DNA from: Actinomycetes bacterium
Lineage (GTDB): Bacteria > Actinomycetota > Actinomycetes > JAHEKZ01
Length of the DNA: 46,776 nucleotides
Direction of reading: 5' to 3'
Assembly (NCBI GenBank): GCA_024644345.1
Contig: JAHELE010000008.1
Coordinates: forward strand, 1 to 46,776
Shown: in pieces, positions 15,847 to 23,950 of the stretch
How positions within the stretch are numbered: the stretch's first letter is position 1
Layout of the letters: each line of letters begins with the position of its first letter
Notes under the pieces: model-generated
The model's database searches: none
What the model was told of the DNA's origin: nothing
Seen by the model: only the letters and a program-made list of their open reading frames with translations
Program-made: the position numbers and the translations under genes

Positions 15847-16908
15847 CTAGTCGCGGGTCTGACTCGCCTCGTAGTCCGCCTGTGCACTGTCGTAGATGCG
15901 CTGCAGAGTGGGGTCGGTGTGTCGCCCGGTGGCGCGGGACGCGCGGTAGGCGGCGGCTTGGGCGGCCCGCTCGGCCAACCGTTCCTCGACCTGGTCGGAA
16001 TGGTCGGGGTAGTCAGCTAGGACGAAAGAGGGAAGCGCGTCTCGAATGCGTCTGGCGACGTCGACGGTGCGGACCACCTTGCCGGCAGCGGTGCTGCTCT
16101 CCGCGGTGTACTCCCACCACACGTGGATGGCGTCGCCTGCGATGGTGACGGCTGCGTCCGCGGGAACGTGGTCGAGCACGAGCGCGGTGACGTGCGGAGC
16201 GAGGACGTCGGAGGCGAATCGGCTGTCGGCCGAGTGCACCGAGTGGCGCACTGCGAAGGCCATCGACTCGGTGTCCCAGCTGGTTCCCGGATCGTCGATG
16301 CCGCGCCGACTGTTGGGAAGGATCGCCAGTTCTGGCAACCAGCTTCCGGGGAGCTGGGCCATGCCTCCGGCCCATCGGCGCACCCCCGCATCGGGGGAAC
16401 GGAACGGTCGAGGACCGTTCGGCGGAAGGGTGCTGTTGTCCGAAGGTGAGGCGTTGCTGGCACGTCCGACCGCGTCACCGATGGCGTCGGCGGCAGCCCG
16501 CGAGAGCCCCGCGGCCAGTGTGCTCAGCAATCCGTCCGTCATGGAGGACGACGCGAGCAGAGAGCTGCCACCCAGCAGCTCGCCCTCGCCGTCGACGTCC
16601 CCGAGGGGAAGCGACGGAGGCGGCGCGGTCTGGGTCAGGACGGCGACCCCATCGGCGATGGAGTCGTCAGGGCCGCTCGTGCTCGCACACCACAACACCG
16701 AGCGACGCGAACCCTTGTCGTCCCCGAGCCGCCACGCATGCAGATTTGGCAGGGCCGCCGCCGTCCGGATCACGGCGGAGTGTGCCCATAGGTCGACCAG
16801 TGGTTTGGCCGCTGTCCACTCACCGGTCCAGCACGGGGAGTCATCGGGCGGGTACATGGGCATCCCTGGGTCGTGAGCGCGGGTCCTGGTGGAATCTCGA
16901 CAGGTCAA
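15847..16908 (-). CDS. Hypothetical actinobacterial protein, about 353 residues
   Basis: I do not recognise the family with confidence. The N-terminal part is rich in Trp and Pro (CWTGEWTAAKPLVDLWAHS). The middle is Ser/Gly/Ala-rich and probably flexible. The C-terminal part contains VHSADSRFASDVLAPHVTALVLDH and a WWEYTAES strand, a layout seen in actinobacterial cytosolic proteins that carry an F-x4-D-x-R-F-A-x-D-V-L pattern. It ends in an Ala/Arg helix. No signal peptide or membrane segment is evident. The TTG at 16908 follows AAGGAG with a five-base gap; ATG 16863 is an alternative. It is divergent from the PIG-L gene and upstream of mmuM by 40 bases. Confidence 0.7.
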   Translation of the reverse strand: MTCRDSTRTRAHDPGMPMYPPDDSPCWTGEWTAAKPLVDLWAHSAVIRTAAALPNLHAWRLGDDKGSRRSVLWCASTSGPDDSIADGVAVLTQTAPPPSLPLGDVDGEGELLGGSSLLASSSMTDGLLSTLAAGLSRAAADAIGDAVGRASNASPSDNSTLPPNGPRPFRSPDAGVRRWAGGMAQLPGSWLPELAILPNSRRGIDDPGTSWDTESMAFAVRHSVHSADSRFASDVLAPHVTALVLDHVPADAAVTIAGDAIHVWWEYTAESSTAAGKVVRTVDVARRIRDALPSFVLADYPDHSDQVEERLAERAAQAAAYRASRATGRHTDPTLQRIYDSAQADYEASQTRD

Positions 16909-16966
16909 GGCGGCTCCTTGACGGTCGACTGTCGCAGGGGCGATGGCCGGGGGGTACCTTCGAGCG

Positions 16967-17698
16967 ATGAGTGTGGCGCCAGGCGAGGACCTCGGGACGG
17001 TACTGGGGGTGTGGGCACACCCTGACGACGAGGCCTATCTGTCGTCCGGGCTGATGGCGCAGGCAGCCGCGGCGGGCTCACGGGTCGTCTGCGTCACCGC
17101 GACTCGAGGCGAGGGCGGCTCGCTCGACCCCGAGAGGTGGCCGCCACAGACGCTCGGCGAGGTGCGTACCGGTGAGCTGCAGAGATGCTTGTCCATGTTG
17201 GGGGTCCAGGAGCACGTCTTTCTCGACCTGCCGGACGTGGACTGGCACACCCCGTTGGACGACGTGGGTGCCGAAGAAGTGGCCTCGATCATGGCCGAGG
17301 TGGGTCCTGACACCGTTCTCACCTTCGGGCCTGACGGCATGACCAACCATGAGGGCCACAAGTCGGTGAGTGGGTGGGCGACCGACGCTTTCCATCGTCA
17401 CGCACCGATCGGTGCCCGCCTCTTCTACGCCGTGCAGTCGACCACCTGGGGTCGGGAGTTCCTGCCTTCGCTCCGGGAGCTTGGTGCTTTCCGAGAAGGT
17501 GCAGAGCCTCCCGTCTTGCCCGATGAGGAAATCGATCTTGATCTGGTCCTCACCGGCGATTTGCTCGAGCTGAAAGTGGCGGCGATCCGTGAGCACGAAA
17601 GCCAGGTCGCGGGGCTCATCACGGCGTTCGGTGAGACCGAATGGGCCCGGGCGATGGCTCGTGAGTCGTTCCGACTGGCCGAGTCGAGGACCGAATGA
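16967..17698 (+). CDS. PIG-L family N-acetylglucosaminyl de-N-acetylase-like hydrolase
   Basis: A 243-residue zinc-dependent deacetylase-like protein. The metal motif AHPDDE is at residues 17-22, TRGEGGS near 46-52, and the H-x3-H part appears as NHEGHKSVSGW near 126. Related actinobacterial enzymes include MshB and Mca, which act on mycothiol and its precursor. This copy is not clearly either of them, so I leave the substrate open. A TACCTT -10-like box sits six bases before ATG 16967, which supports a leaderless start over the ORF-track ATG at 16943. It overlaps the next gene by four bases. Confidence 0.82.
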   Translation: MSVAPGEDLGTVLGVWAHPDDEAYLSSGLMAQAAAAGSRVVCVTATRGEGGSLDPERWPPQTLGEVRTGELQRCLSMLGVQEHVFLDLPDVDWHTPLDDVGAEEVASIMAEVGPDTVLTFGPDGMTNHEGHKSVSGWATDAFHRHAPIGARLFYAVQSTTWGREFLPSLRELGAFREGAEPPVLPDEEIDLDLVLTGDLLELKVAAIREHESQVAGLITAFGETEWARAMARESFRLAESRTE

Positions 17699-18417
17699 GC
17701 GGATGGTTCGGACTGCTCGGCTCCGGTGAGTTCCAGTCGTGGTCGCATGAGGTGGACACCTGGCTTCTGGAGCGGGTCACGGGCGACGGGCGGGTGTTGG
17801 TGCTGCCCACGGCGTCGGCCCCCGAAGGAGACGAGATCTTCAGCGGTTGGGCCGAGACTGGACTGCGTCATTTCTCCGAGGCCGGCGTCGAGGCCGAGGC
17901 GCTCGACGTCCGCGACCGGACCGACGCAGACGACGCAGCGATTGCCGAACGCGTCGTCGGGGCCTCGATCGTCTACTTCTCCGGCGGCAACCCCGCGTAC
18001 CTGGCGACCTCGCTGAGAAACACCGCGCTGTGGCGCGCCATCCTCGGCGGCCTGGACCGGGGGATGGGCTACATCGGGTGCAGTGCGGGCATGGCGTCTC
18101 TGGGCAGCAAGGCTCCCGACAGCAGTGCCGACAGCTTCTCGCCGGAGCTGTGGCGACAGGGGCTTGAGCTGTTCCCTCGCGCGTGGCTTGGACCTCACTG
18201 GGACATGCTCGACCGATTCGCACCTGGCCTGGTCGACCACATGACGCGTTCAGTCCCGGGCGATGAGCACCTTGTCGGGGTAGATGAACAGACGGCGATG
18301 GTCGGCGATGGTGACCGATGGCACGTCATGGGTCGCGGAAGCGTCCACGTCCGGGTGGGGGACTCGTGGGAGCTTCATCGCTCGCCGGACGCTCTCACGC
18401 TGCCGCTCTTCACCTAA
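17695..18417 (+). CDS. Type 1 glutamine amidotransferase-like / peptidase S51-like hydrolase
   Basis: A 240-residue protein with the nucleophile elbow IGCSAGM at Ser130 and FSGGNPAYL near residue 95, as in the peptidase E/cyanophycinase group. A candidate His is in LGPHWDML near residue 167. It would be a cytosolic serine hydrolase acting on Asp-containing peptides or a related bond; the substrate is unknown. The ATG overlaps the PIG-L stop (ATGA), so the two are translated together. No membrane segment or signal peptide is seen. Confidence 0.78.
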   Translation: MSGWFGLLGSGEFQSWSHEVDTWLLERVTGDGRVLVLPTASAPEGDEIFSGWAETGLRHFSEAGVEAEALDVRDRTDADDAAIAERVVGASIVYFSGGNPAYLATSLRNTALWRAILGGLDRGMGYIGCSAGMASLGSKAPDSSADSFSPELWRQGLELFPRAWLGPHWDMLDRFAPGLVDHMTRSVPGDEHLVGVDEQTAMVGDGDRWHVMGRGSVHVRVGDSWELHRSPDALTLPLFT

Positions 18418-18428
18418 GCGGCACGCCG

Positions 18429-18500
18429 TGCCCCCGGCAGGATTCGAACCTGCGCACACGGCTCCGGAGGCCGATGCTCTATCCCCTGAGCTACGGGGGC
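18429..18500 (-). tRNA. tRNA-Arg (anticodon CCG)
   Basis: Read on the minus strand, the 72-base sequence folds into a cloverleaf: acceptor stem GCCCCCG/CGGGGGC with discriminator A, D arm GCTC/GAGC, anticodon loop CTCCGGA giving CCG, and T arm GCAGG-TTCGAAT-CCTGC. CCA is not encoded. The bottom pair of the anticodon stem is a T-T mismatch. CCG reads the CGG arginine codon, common in this GC-rich genome. Confidence 0.96.
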
Positions 18501-18512
18501 GGGGACCTCGGG

Positions 18513-18518
18513 AGGCTA
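18513..18518 (-). promoter_or_regulatory. Candidate -10 box of tRNA-Arg
   Basis: TAGCCT on the minus strand, 12 bases upstream of the mature tRNA 5' end. No convincing -35 is visible. Confidence 0.4.
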
Positions 18519-18604
18519 TCAGCGGGGGTGGCCGGCAGCCCGCGCGGCCCGACGCGCCAACGAATGCGATGGCGCTGCGTCCGAGCACGCGGTAGGCAGG
18601 ACCC

Positions 18605-19378
18605 ATGGACGCGTCTGGTGGTGCCGCCCCGGCTGTGCGCGAGCTCAGACAGGGAGCGGATCTGCTGGGTCGGTATCACCGGTTCGACGCTGAGCCGCCG
18701 GTCGCCGAGCTCTTCGAGCCTGCCGGTGATCTGGGCAGGGTCGTCGACGCGATTCTGTCCGATCTAGCGGGATGGAGCCTCACAACCACTGACGACGCCC
18801 TGGCTGAGGCACTGGTCGGCAGGGGAGCGGTTCCGACGCGCCACTTTGCGCTGATGTCACGAGACCTTCGGACGTGGGCCCCCACGCAAGAGGACGCGGC
18901 GATGCCTCCCTGGTTGGACATCAGGCACTTCGGCCCGAGCGACGAGGTCCCACGTGGCGTCATCGAGCTGGTGAGGGCCGCGTATCCACCAGGTCACCCC
19001 GATGTAGAGCTCGGCGGCGACGACGACATCGTGCACGATATTCGACGCGCCCAGGGCGGTGATCGGCTCGGCCCGCTGATGGATATGAGCGCCCTGGTCT
19101 TCGATCAGGAACGCCTGGTCGGCCTGGTACTGGTCAACAGGGTGCCGGGGGAGCCACCGGTCGGTGGGCCCTGGATCACCGATGTGTGCCGCGATCCCGA
19201 TCGCCGGTACGCGGGCCTCGGGCGCTCGTTGCTGACGGGGGTCATCCGTGCGTGTGTGGAGGGCGGAGAGCCCGCGCTGTCGTTGGCTGTCACCGAGGGC
19301 AATCCTGCCCGGCTGGTCTACGAGTCCCTGGGTTTTTCGGTGGTCGCCGTCACACGCAAGGTTCGGATCCCCGACTGA
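18605..19378 (+). CDS. GNAT family N-acetyltransferase
   Basis: A 257-residue protein. The C-terminal third is a GNAT fold: DVCRDPDRRYAGLGRSLLTGVI carries the acetyl-CoA pyrophosphate loop (R-x2-G-x-G, near residue 205), followed by AVTEGNPARLVYESLGF, typical of motif B. The N-terminal half is less conserved and may be a degenerate GNAT repeat, since paired domains of this length are common. The acceptor substrate is unknown. ATG 18605 has GCAGGA close upstream. The gene stands alone between tRNA-Arg and the DUF3105 gene. Confidence 0.85.
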   Translation: MDASGGAAPAVRELRQGADLLGRYHRFDAEPPVAELFEPAGDLGRVVDAILSDLAGWSLTTTDDALAEALVGRGAVPTRHFALMSRDLRTWAPTQEDAAMPPWLDIRHFGPSDEVPRGVIELVRAAYPPGHPDVELGGDDDIVHDIRRAQGGDRLGPLMDMSALVFDQERLVGLVLVNRVPGEPPVGGPWITDVCRDPDRRYAGLGRSLLTGVIRACVEGGEPALSLAVTEGNPARLVYESLGFSVVAVTRKVRIPD

Positions 19379-19406
19379 CGATGCGGCGTTCTCACGGCAC
19401 TCGGTC

Positions 19407-19412
19407 TACAGT
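19407..19412 (+). promoter_or_regulatory. Candidate -10 box of the first DUF3105 gene
   Basis: TACAGT, 32 bases before the ATG at 19445. No clear -35 hexamer is found at the expected distance. Confidence 0.4.
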
Positions 19413-19444
19413 CTGAAGACACGAATCCGACTTCGGGAGTGCCT

Positions 19445-20050
19445 ATGGGGTCCAACGCCCAGCGTCGCCGCAAGGAGCGCGAGCAGAAGGTCGCGCAGAT
19501 GCGTCGCGACGACAGCTCCCGGTCGCGAAGGTCGAACACGCTGGTGACGATCGGTCTGGTGGCGGCGGTAGTCATCGCGGTGGGAGGGGTGTTCTGGGCA
19601 GTGCAGGCCGGCACCGAGGACCCGACGCCCGGCGCGCTGGACGAGGTCCAGACGTTCTCCTACGACGCGGGCAAGCACACCACTGACAACGAGCCGGTGG
19701 ACTACGCCGAGTCACCCCCGGTCGGTGGTGAGCACGATCCGACGTGGGAGACGTGCGGCTTCTCTGACGACGAGCTCGACCAGGAGAAAGCCGTGCACTC
19801 GATGGAGCACGGGGCGGTCTGGATCACGTACGACCCGGCATTGGCCGCCGAGGAGGTCCAGACCCTCAAGGGTCGGCTGAGCGAGAACTACACCCTGCTC
19901 TCGCCCTATCCGGATCTCGGGGCTCCTGTGGTGGCATCGGCGTGGAACACCCAGCTCATACTCGATGGAGTCGACGATCCCCGGCTGGACGACTTCGTGA
20001 CCGAGTACCGCCAAGGCCAGCAGACGCCTGAACCGGGGGCGGCCTGCTGA
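19445..20050 (+). CDS. DUF3105 protein with N-terminal membrane anchor
   Basis: A 201-residue protein. The first 30 residues are strongly basic (NAQRRRKEREQK), followed by one membrane segment (TLVTIGLVAAVVIAVGGVFWAV), so the rest should lie outside the cytoplasm. The external domain has the DUF3105 signature: SPPVGGEHDP, AVHSMEHGAVWITY, SPYPD and QTPEPGAAC. The conserved His and Cys residues could bind metal, but the function is unknown. ATG 19445 has GGGAG five bases upstream. A paralogue lies at 22685-23227. Confidence 0.82.
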   Translation: MGSNAQRRRKEREQKVAQMRRDDSSRSRRSNTLVTIGLVAAVVIAVGGVFWAVQAGTEDPTPGALDEVQTFSYDAGKHTTDNEPVDYAESPPVGGEHDPTWETCGFSDDELDQEKAVHSMEHGAVWITYDPALAAEEVQTLKGRLSENYTLLSPYPDLGAPVVASAWNTQLILDGVDDPRLDDFVTEYRQGQQTPEPGAAC

Positions 20051-20092
20051 GGCCGGTCACCGCCCGGTCCACGCCACTCCCGGGTGGCCGAT

Positions 20093-20116
20093 TTCACTGA
20101 ACGGTCGACCAGTGAA
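20093..20116. promoter_or_regulatory. Inverted repeat upstream of the flavoprotein gene
   Basis: Perfect arms TTCACTG and CAGTGAA around a 10-base spacer. It ends just before TAAGAC (20118-20123), a weak -10-like sequence, so it sits where a regulator of the downstream gene could bind. No regulator gene is adjacent. Confidence 0.45.
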
Positions 20117-20139
20117 GTAAGACATGGCAGGCTGCAGCC

Positions 20140-22653
20140 ATGTCTCTCGACTTCGCTGATATCAACCCAGCCGCCGCCAAGGCCGCGGACAGCCAGACCG
20201 GTTCTGACCTTCCGACCCGAGCGCAGTACGTCGTCGTCGGTGGAGGCGTGATCGGAACATCGATCGCCTACCACCTGGCCACGATGGGCGCTACCGACGT
20301 CGTACTGCTCGAACGCAAGCAGCTGACGTCCGGCACCACCTGGCACGCCGCTGGCGAGGTGGTCTCCGGCGGGGCGTCCGAAGACCCGCTCTGGATGGCG
20401 CGGTACTCGCGCGACCTGTACACCCGGCTCGAGGCCGAGACCGGTCTGTCCACTGGGTTCAAGGACGTCGGCTATCTCCAGCTGGCGACCACAGAGCGGC
20501 GAGACGAGGCCTACCGCCGCGAGACGGCGTACATGCGCTCCACCGGGGTGGATAAGCGGATCCTCACGCCCGAAGAGATTCTCGACATTGTCCCGATGAT
20601 GAAGGTCGACGACATCATCCACGGCTTCTGGACGCCGGACGAGGGTCGCGCGAACCCGGTCGACGTCACGATGTCGATGGCCAAGGGCGCGAAGATGAAG
20701 GGCGCGCAGATCTTCGAAGAGACCGAGGTCATCGACTTCGTCGTGAAGGACAACCGCATCGTGGGCGTCGTCACGGAGCGCGGCTCGATCGAGTGCGAGA
20801 AGGTCGTGCTGGCCTCTGGTCTCTGGGGGCGCGAGCTCGCGGCGAAGGCCGGAGTGACAGTGCCTCTTCAGGCGGCTGAGCACTACTACCTGCTCACCGA
20901 GCCGATCGACGGCGTCACCCCCGAGAACGTCCCGGTCATCGAAGACCCTGAGGCATACGGGTACTACCGCGAAGAGGGCGGCGGCCTGCTCGTCGGGATG
21001 TTCGAGCCAGTGGGTGCAGCCTGGTCGCTCGACGGAACGCCGAAGGAGTCCGCGTTCGCTGTTCTGCCTCCTGACTGGGACCGGCTGTCTCCCTTCCTCG
21101 AGAAGGCCATGCAGCGGTTCCCGGCTCTCGAGGACGCCGGTATCCGCACGCTCTTCTGCGGTCCCGAGAGCTTCACTGACGACATCTCGCCGATGCTCGG
21201 CGAGTCGCCAGAGGTGGACGGTCTCTATCTTGCCTGCGGTCTGAACTCGGTAGGAATCTTGATGGGCGGTGGCCTCGGGCACGTGATGGCCCAGTGGCTG
21301 ATCGAGGAGTACCCGCCGATCGACCTCACCGAGGTGGGCGTCGACCGGACGCACGAGTTCCAGGCCACGCGCCAGTTCCGCAAGGAGCGCACGGTCGAGC
21401 GGCTCGGCTTCCTGCTCAACGATCTGTCCTGGCCGAACGCCATGCCGAAGCAGGCTCGCAACGTCAGACGCGGTCCGTTCCACGACCAGCACGTCGCGGA
21501 CGGGGCTTACCTGGTGGCGAGCAATGGATGGGAGTACCCCGAGTTCTTCGCGGGGCCCGGATCAACTCCCACTGTGGAGTGGGGCTTCAAGCGCGGCCTG
21601 GCCTTCGAGCGGACCGGTGTCGAACACCTGAACGCGCGCGAGAACGTCGGCGCCATCGACATGACCATGATGTCGAACTACCTGGTGCAGGGCCCGCATG
21701 CGATGCAGGTCCTGAACCGGGTGTGCGCCAACAACATCGACACCGAAGTCGGCCGCGTGGTGTACACGCAGTGGCTCGACGAGCGCGGCGGCATCATCGC
21801 CGATGTCACGGTGACGCGTCAGGCATCGGATCAGTTCCTGGTGATCAGTGCCGACAACGTCCACCGCCGCCTTCCTGCGTGGATCAGGCGAAATACCGGT
21901 GAAGGAGAGTTCCTCACAGTCACCGATGTCACCAGCGGCCTCGCGCTGCTGACGGTGCAGGGACCGAAGTCACGAGAGCTGCTGCAACGGCTCAGTCCCA
22001 ACGACTGGTCGAACGAGGCCTTCCCCTTCCTCACCGCCCAAAAGATCGAGCTGGGCTACACGCCACTGTGGGCGCTGCGCGTCACCTACGTCGGCGAGCT
22101 CGGCTGGGACCTGCTCATCCCCACGGAGTTCGGTGCCACGCTGTACGACCAGCTGAAGGAAGCCGGGTCAGACCTGGGGTTCATGCCGACCGGCGTCGGC
22201 GCGCTCTCGACGATGCGCATGGAGAAGTCGTACCGCGACATGGGGCACGACATCGACTCCACCGACACGCCGCTCGAGGCGGGTCTTGGTTTCGCTGTGG
22301 CGTGGGACAAGCCAGGCGGATTCGTCGGCCGCGAGGCTCTGCTCAAGCAGAAGGAGGCCGGGCCGTTGAAGAAGCGACTGGTCAACGTGCTGCTCGAGAC
22401 TCCCGACCACGACCTCATCGGTGCTGAGCCGATCTTCATGGACGGGGTACCACTCGGCTCGCTGCGGGTCGGCGCCTTCGGCTACACGCTGGGGGCCGCA
22501 TGTGGCATCGCCGACATCGAACGCGAGGAAGGCTTCACCGCCGCCGACATCAACGCGGGCAGCTTCGAGGTCGACATCGGGGGAACGCGAGTGCCGGTCA
22601 AGGCGTCCCTCAAGCCGCTCTTCGACGCCGACAGGAGCCGCCCGCTGTCCTGA
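20140..22653 (+). CDS. FAD-dependent dimethylglycine/sarcosine dehydrogenase-like protein with GcvT domain
   Basis: An 837-residue two-part enzyme. The N-terminal DAO domain has VVVGGGVIGTSIAYHLA (FAD motif near residue 33) and SGTTWHAAGE, whose His69 matches the site of covalent FAD attachment known in dimethylglycine and sarcosine dehydrogenases. A linker domain follows to about 430. The C-terminal half is GcvT-like, which in this family binds tetrahydrofolate and takes up the released one-carbon unit. It probably demethylates a methylated glycine or a related amine. It lies between two DUF3105 genes on the same strand, with a palindrome upstream. Confidence 0.9.
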   Translation: MSLDFADINPAAAKAADSQTGSDLPTRAQYVVVGGGVIGTSIAYHLATMGATDVVLLERKQLTSGTTWHAAGEVVSGGASEDPLWMARYSRDLYTRLEAETGLSTGFKDVGYLQLATTERRDEAYRRETAYMRSTGVDKRILTPEEILDIVPMMKVDDIIHGFWTPDEGRANPVDVTMSMAKGAKMKGAQIFEETEVIDFVVKDNRIVGVVTERGSIECEKVVLASGLWGRELAAKAGVTVPLQAAEHYYLLTEPIDGVTPENVPVIEDPEAYGYYREEGGGLLVGMFEPVGAAWSLDGTPKESAFAVLPPDWDRLSPFLEKAMQRFPALEDAGIRTLFCGPESFTDDISPMLGESPEVDGLYLACGLNSVGILMGGGLGHVMAQWLIEEYPPIDLTEVGVDRTHEFQATRQFRKERTVERLGFLLNDLSWPNAMPKQARNVRRGPFHDQHVADGAYLVASNGWEYPEFFAGPGSTPTVEWGFKRGLAFERTGVEHLNARENVGAIDMTMMSNYLVQGPHAMQVLNRVCANNIDTEVGRVVYTQWLDERGGIIADVTVTRQASDQFLVISADNVHRRLPAWIRRNTGEGEFLTVTDVTSGLALLTVQGPKSRELLQRLSPNDWSNEAFPFLTAQKIELGYTPLWALRVTYVGELGWDLLIPTEFGATLYDQLKEAGSDLGFMPTGVGALSTMRMEKSYRDMGHDIDSTDTPLEAGLGFAVAWDKPGGFVGREALLKQKEAGPLKKRLVNVLLETPDHDLIGAEPIFMDGVPLGSLRVGAFGYTLGAACGIADIEREEGFTAADINAGSFEVDIGGTRVPVKASLKPLFDADRSRPLS

Positions 22654-22684
22654 TCACGGGGCGGCGCATGGTTCCATCGTGGGT

Positions 22685-23227
22685 ATGAGATCTCGAGCGA
22701 TGGTGGCGCAGGTAGGCACGGCTGTTGCACTTTTGGTCTTGGCAGCCGGCTGCGCGTCACCGAGCCCGACGGCCGAGCCTAGCGACGGTGGGATCGAGGG
22801 GGTCCAGACCTACGGCGACCTCACCCGCGATCACACCAAGGAGGCCGTCGACTACCAACAGAGCCCACCGGTCGGCGGCGACCACGACCCCGAATGGATC
22901 GACTGCACCGGGTCGGTCTATGACCAGGAGCTCCGTAACGAAAACGCAGTCCACTCGCTCGAGCACGGGGCCGTGTGGGTCACCTACTCCGACGCGGCCA
23001 GCCAGGACGACATCGACGCACTGGCCGCCAAGGTCGACGGTCAGCCCTACTCGTTCATGAGCCCCTACCCCGATCAAGGGTCGCCGATCGTGCTCACGGG
23101 CTGGGGAGTCCAGCTGTCGGTTGATGATGTGTCCGACAGCCGGATCGATGAGTTCCTCACCACGTACCGGTCGGGACCGCAGACACCGGAGCCGGGGGCC
23201 ACCTGCGAATCGGGGACCATGCCGTGA
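22685..23227 (+). CDS. DUF3105 lipoprotein
   Basis: A 180-residue protein with a lipoprotein signal peptide: hydrophobic stretch VGTAVALLVL followed by lipobox LAAGC at about residues 19-23. The mature part has the same DUF3105 blocks as the gene at 19445 (SPPVGGDHDP, AVHSLEHGAVWVTY, SPYPD, QTPEPGATC), so it is a clear paralogue anchored by lipid rather than a membrane helix. Start ATG 22685 is chosen because it gives the signal peptide; the ORF-track start at 22421 is wrong-frame sequence within the flavoprotein gene. It overlaps the DUF305 gene by four bases. Confidence 0.85.
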   Translation: MRSRAMVAQVGTAVALLVLAAGCASPSPTAEPSDGGIEGVQTYGDLTRDHTKEAVDYQQSPPVGGDHDPEWIDCTGSVYDQELRNENAVHSLEHGAVWVTYSDAASQDDIDALAAKVDGQPYSFMSPYPDQGSPIVLTGWGVQLSVDDVSDSRIDEFLTTYRSGPQTPEPGATCESGTMP

Positions 23228-23820
23228 GAGCGGTCACGGTGGCTGTGGCGTCAGTTGCCGCGCTCATCCTGGGCGCTGTTCTCGGTGCCGTGCTGCTCGG
23301 TGGTGACAGCGAACCGGGTGACCAGTCACCCGAGGCCGGGTTTGCACGAGACATGTCGGTGCACCACGCGCAGGCGGTGGAGATGGCGTTCCTGCTGCGT
23401 GACAGCACCAACGATCCAGAGCTTCAGACGCTCGCCTACGACATCATCAACACCCAACGTGCCCAGATCGGGATGTTCAGTGGCTGGCTGCAGCAGTGGG
23501 AGCTGCCGCAGACGTCGGTACGGCCGCCGATGGAGTGGAGCGACCACAACCACGGGGGAGGCGACGTCACGTCCTACGACGATATGCCGGGGATGGCGTC
23601 TGACGATCAGCTCGATCAACTGCGCCGCGCCAAGGGAACCGAAGCAGAGATTCTCTTCCTGGAGCTGATGATCGCCCACCACCAGGGCGGCGTCGAGATG
23701 GCGGAGGCGGTGCTGCCGCTGACCGACCGGGCCGAGGTCAGGTACCTGGCCGACACGATCGTGGCAGGACAGCAGGCCGAGATCTCCGCCATGGAAGAGA
23801 TGCTCGCCGCCCGCGCCTAG
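23224..23820 (+). CDS. DUF305 exported protein
   Basis: A 198-residue protein with an N-terminal hydrophobic segment (VTVAVASVAALILGAVLGAVLL) that acts as an anchor or uncleaved signal. Two DUF305 repeats follow: MSVHHAQAVEMA (His47, His48) and LMIAHHQGGVEMAE near residue 150. Members of this ferritin-like helical family carry paired His and Met residues that suggest metal, possibly copper, binding; that role is not shown here. GTG 23224 overlaps the DUF3105 stop (GTGA), so the two are coexpressed. Confidence 0.85.
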   Translation: MRAVTVAVASVAALILGAVLGAVLLGGDSEPGDQSPEAGFARDMSVHHAQAVEMAFLLRDSTNDPELQTLAYDIINTQRAQIGMFSGWLQQWELPQTSVRPPMEWSDHNHGGGDVTSYDDMPGMASDDQLDQLRRAKGTEAEILFLELMIAHHQGGVEMAEAVLPLTDRAEVRYLADTIVAGQQAEISAMEEMLAARA

Positions 23821-23824
23821 CCCC

Positions 23825-23934
23825 CCCGCCGAGTGCACACCTGGTGGACGTTTTCCCACGTCGAGTGCACAGCTGGTTGTCGCCACATGTGCACTCGACG
23901 TCGATTTGCGTCACTCAGGTGTGCACTCGGCGGG
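23825..23934. repeat. Nested palindromic intergenic repeat (REP/BIME-like)
   Basis: Outer perfect 19-bp arms at 23825-23843 and 23916-23934, and inner perfect 14-bp arms at 23858-23871 and 23888-23901. All four arms share the core CGAGTGCACA in alternating orientation. It fills the 130-base space between two convergent genes. It could fold into a long hairpin and end transcription from both sides, but there is no T-run. Confidence 0.85.
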
Positions 23935-23950
23935 ACTGGGTGGCGCTGGG

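Noticed and set aside
19906-21492. 528-residue minus-strand ORF opposite the flavoprotein gene
   Set aside because: Shadow ORF rich in Arg, Asp and Val with no recognisable domain; the plus strand has full FAD and GcvT motifs.
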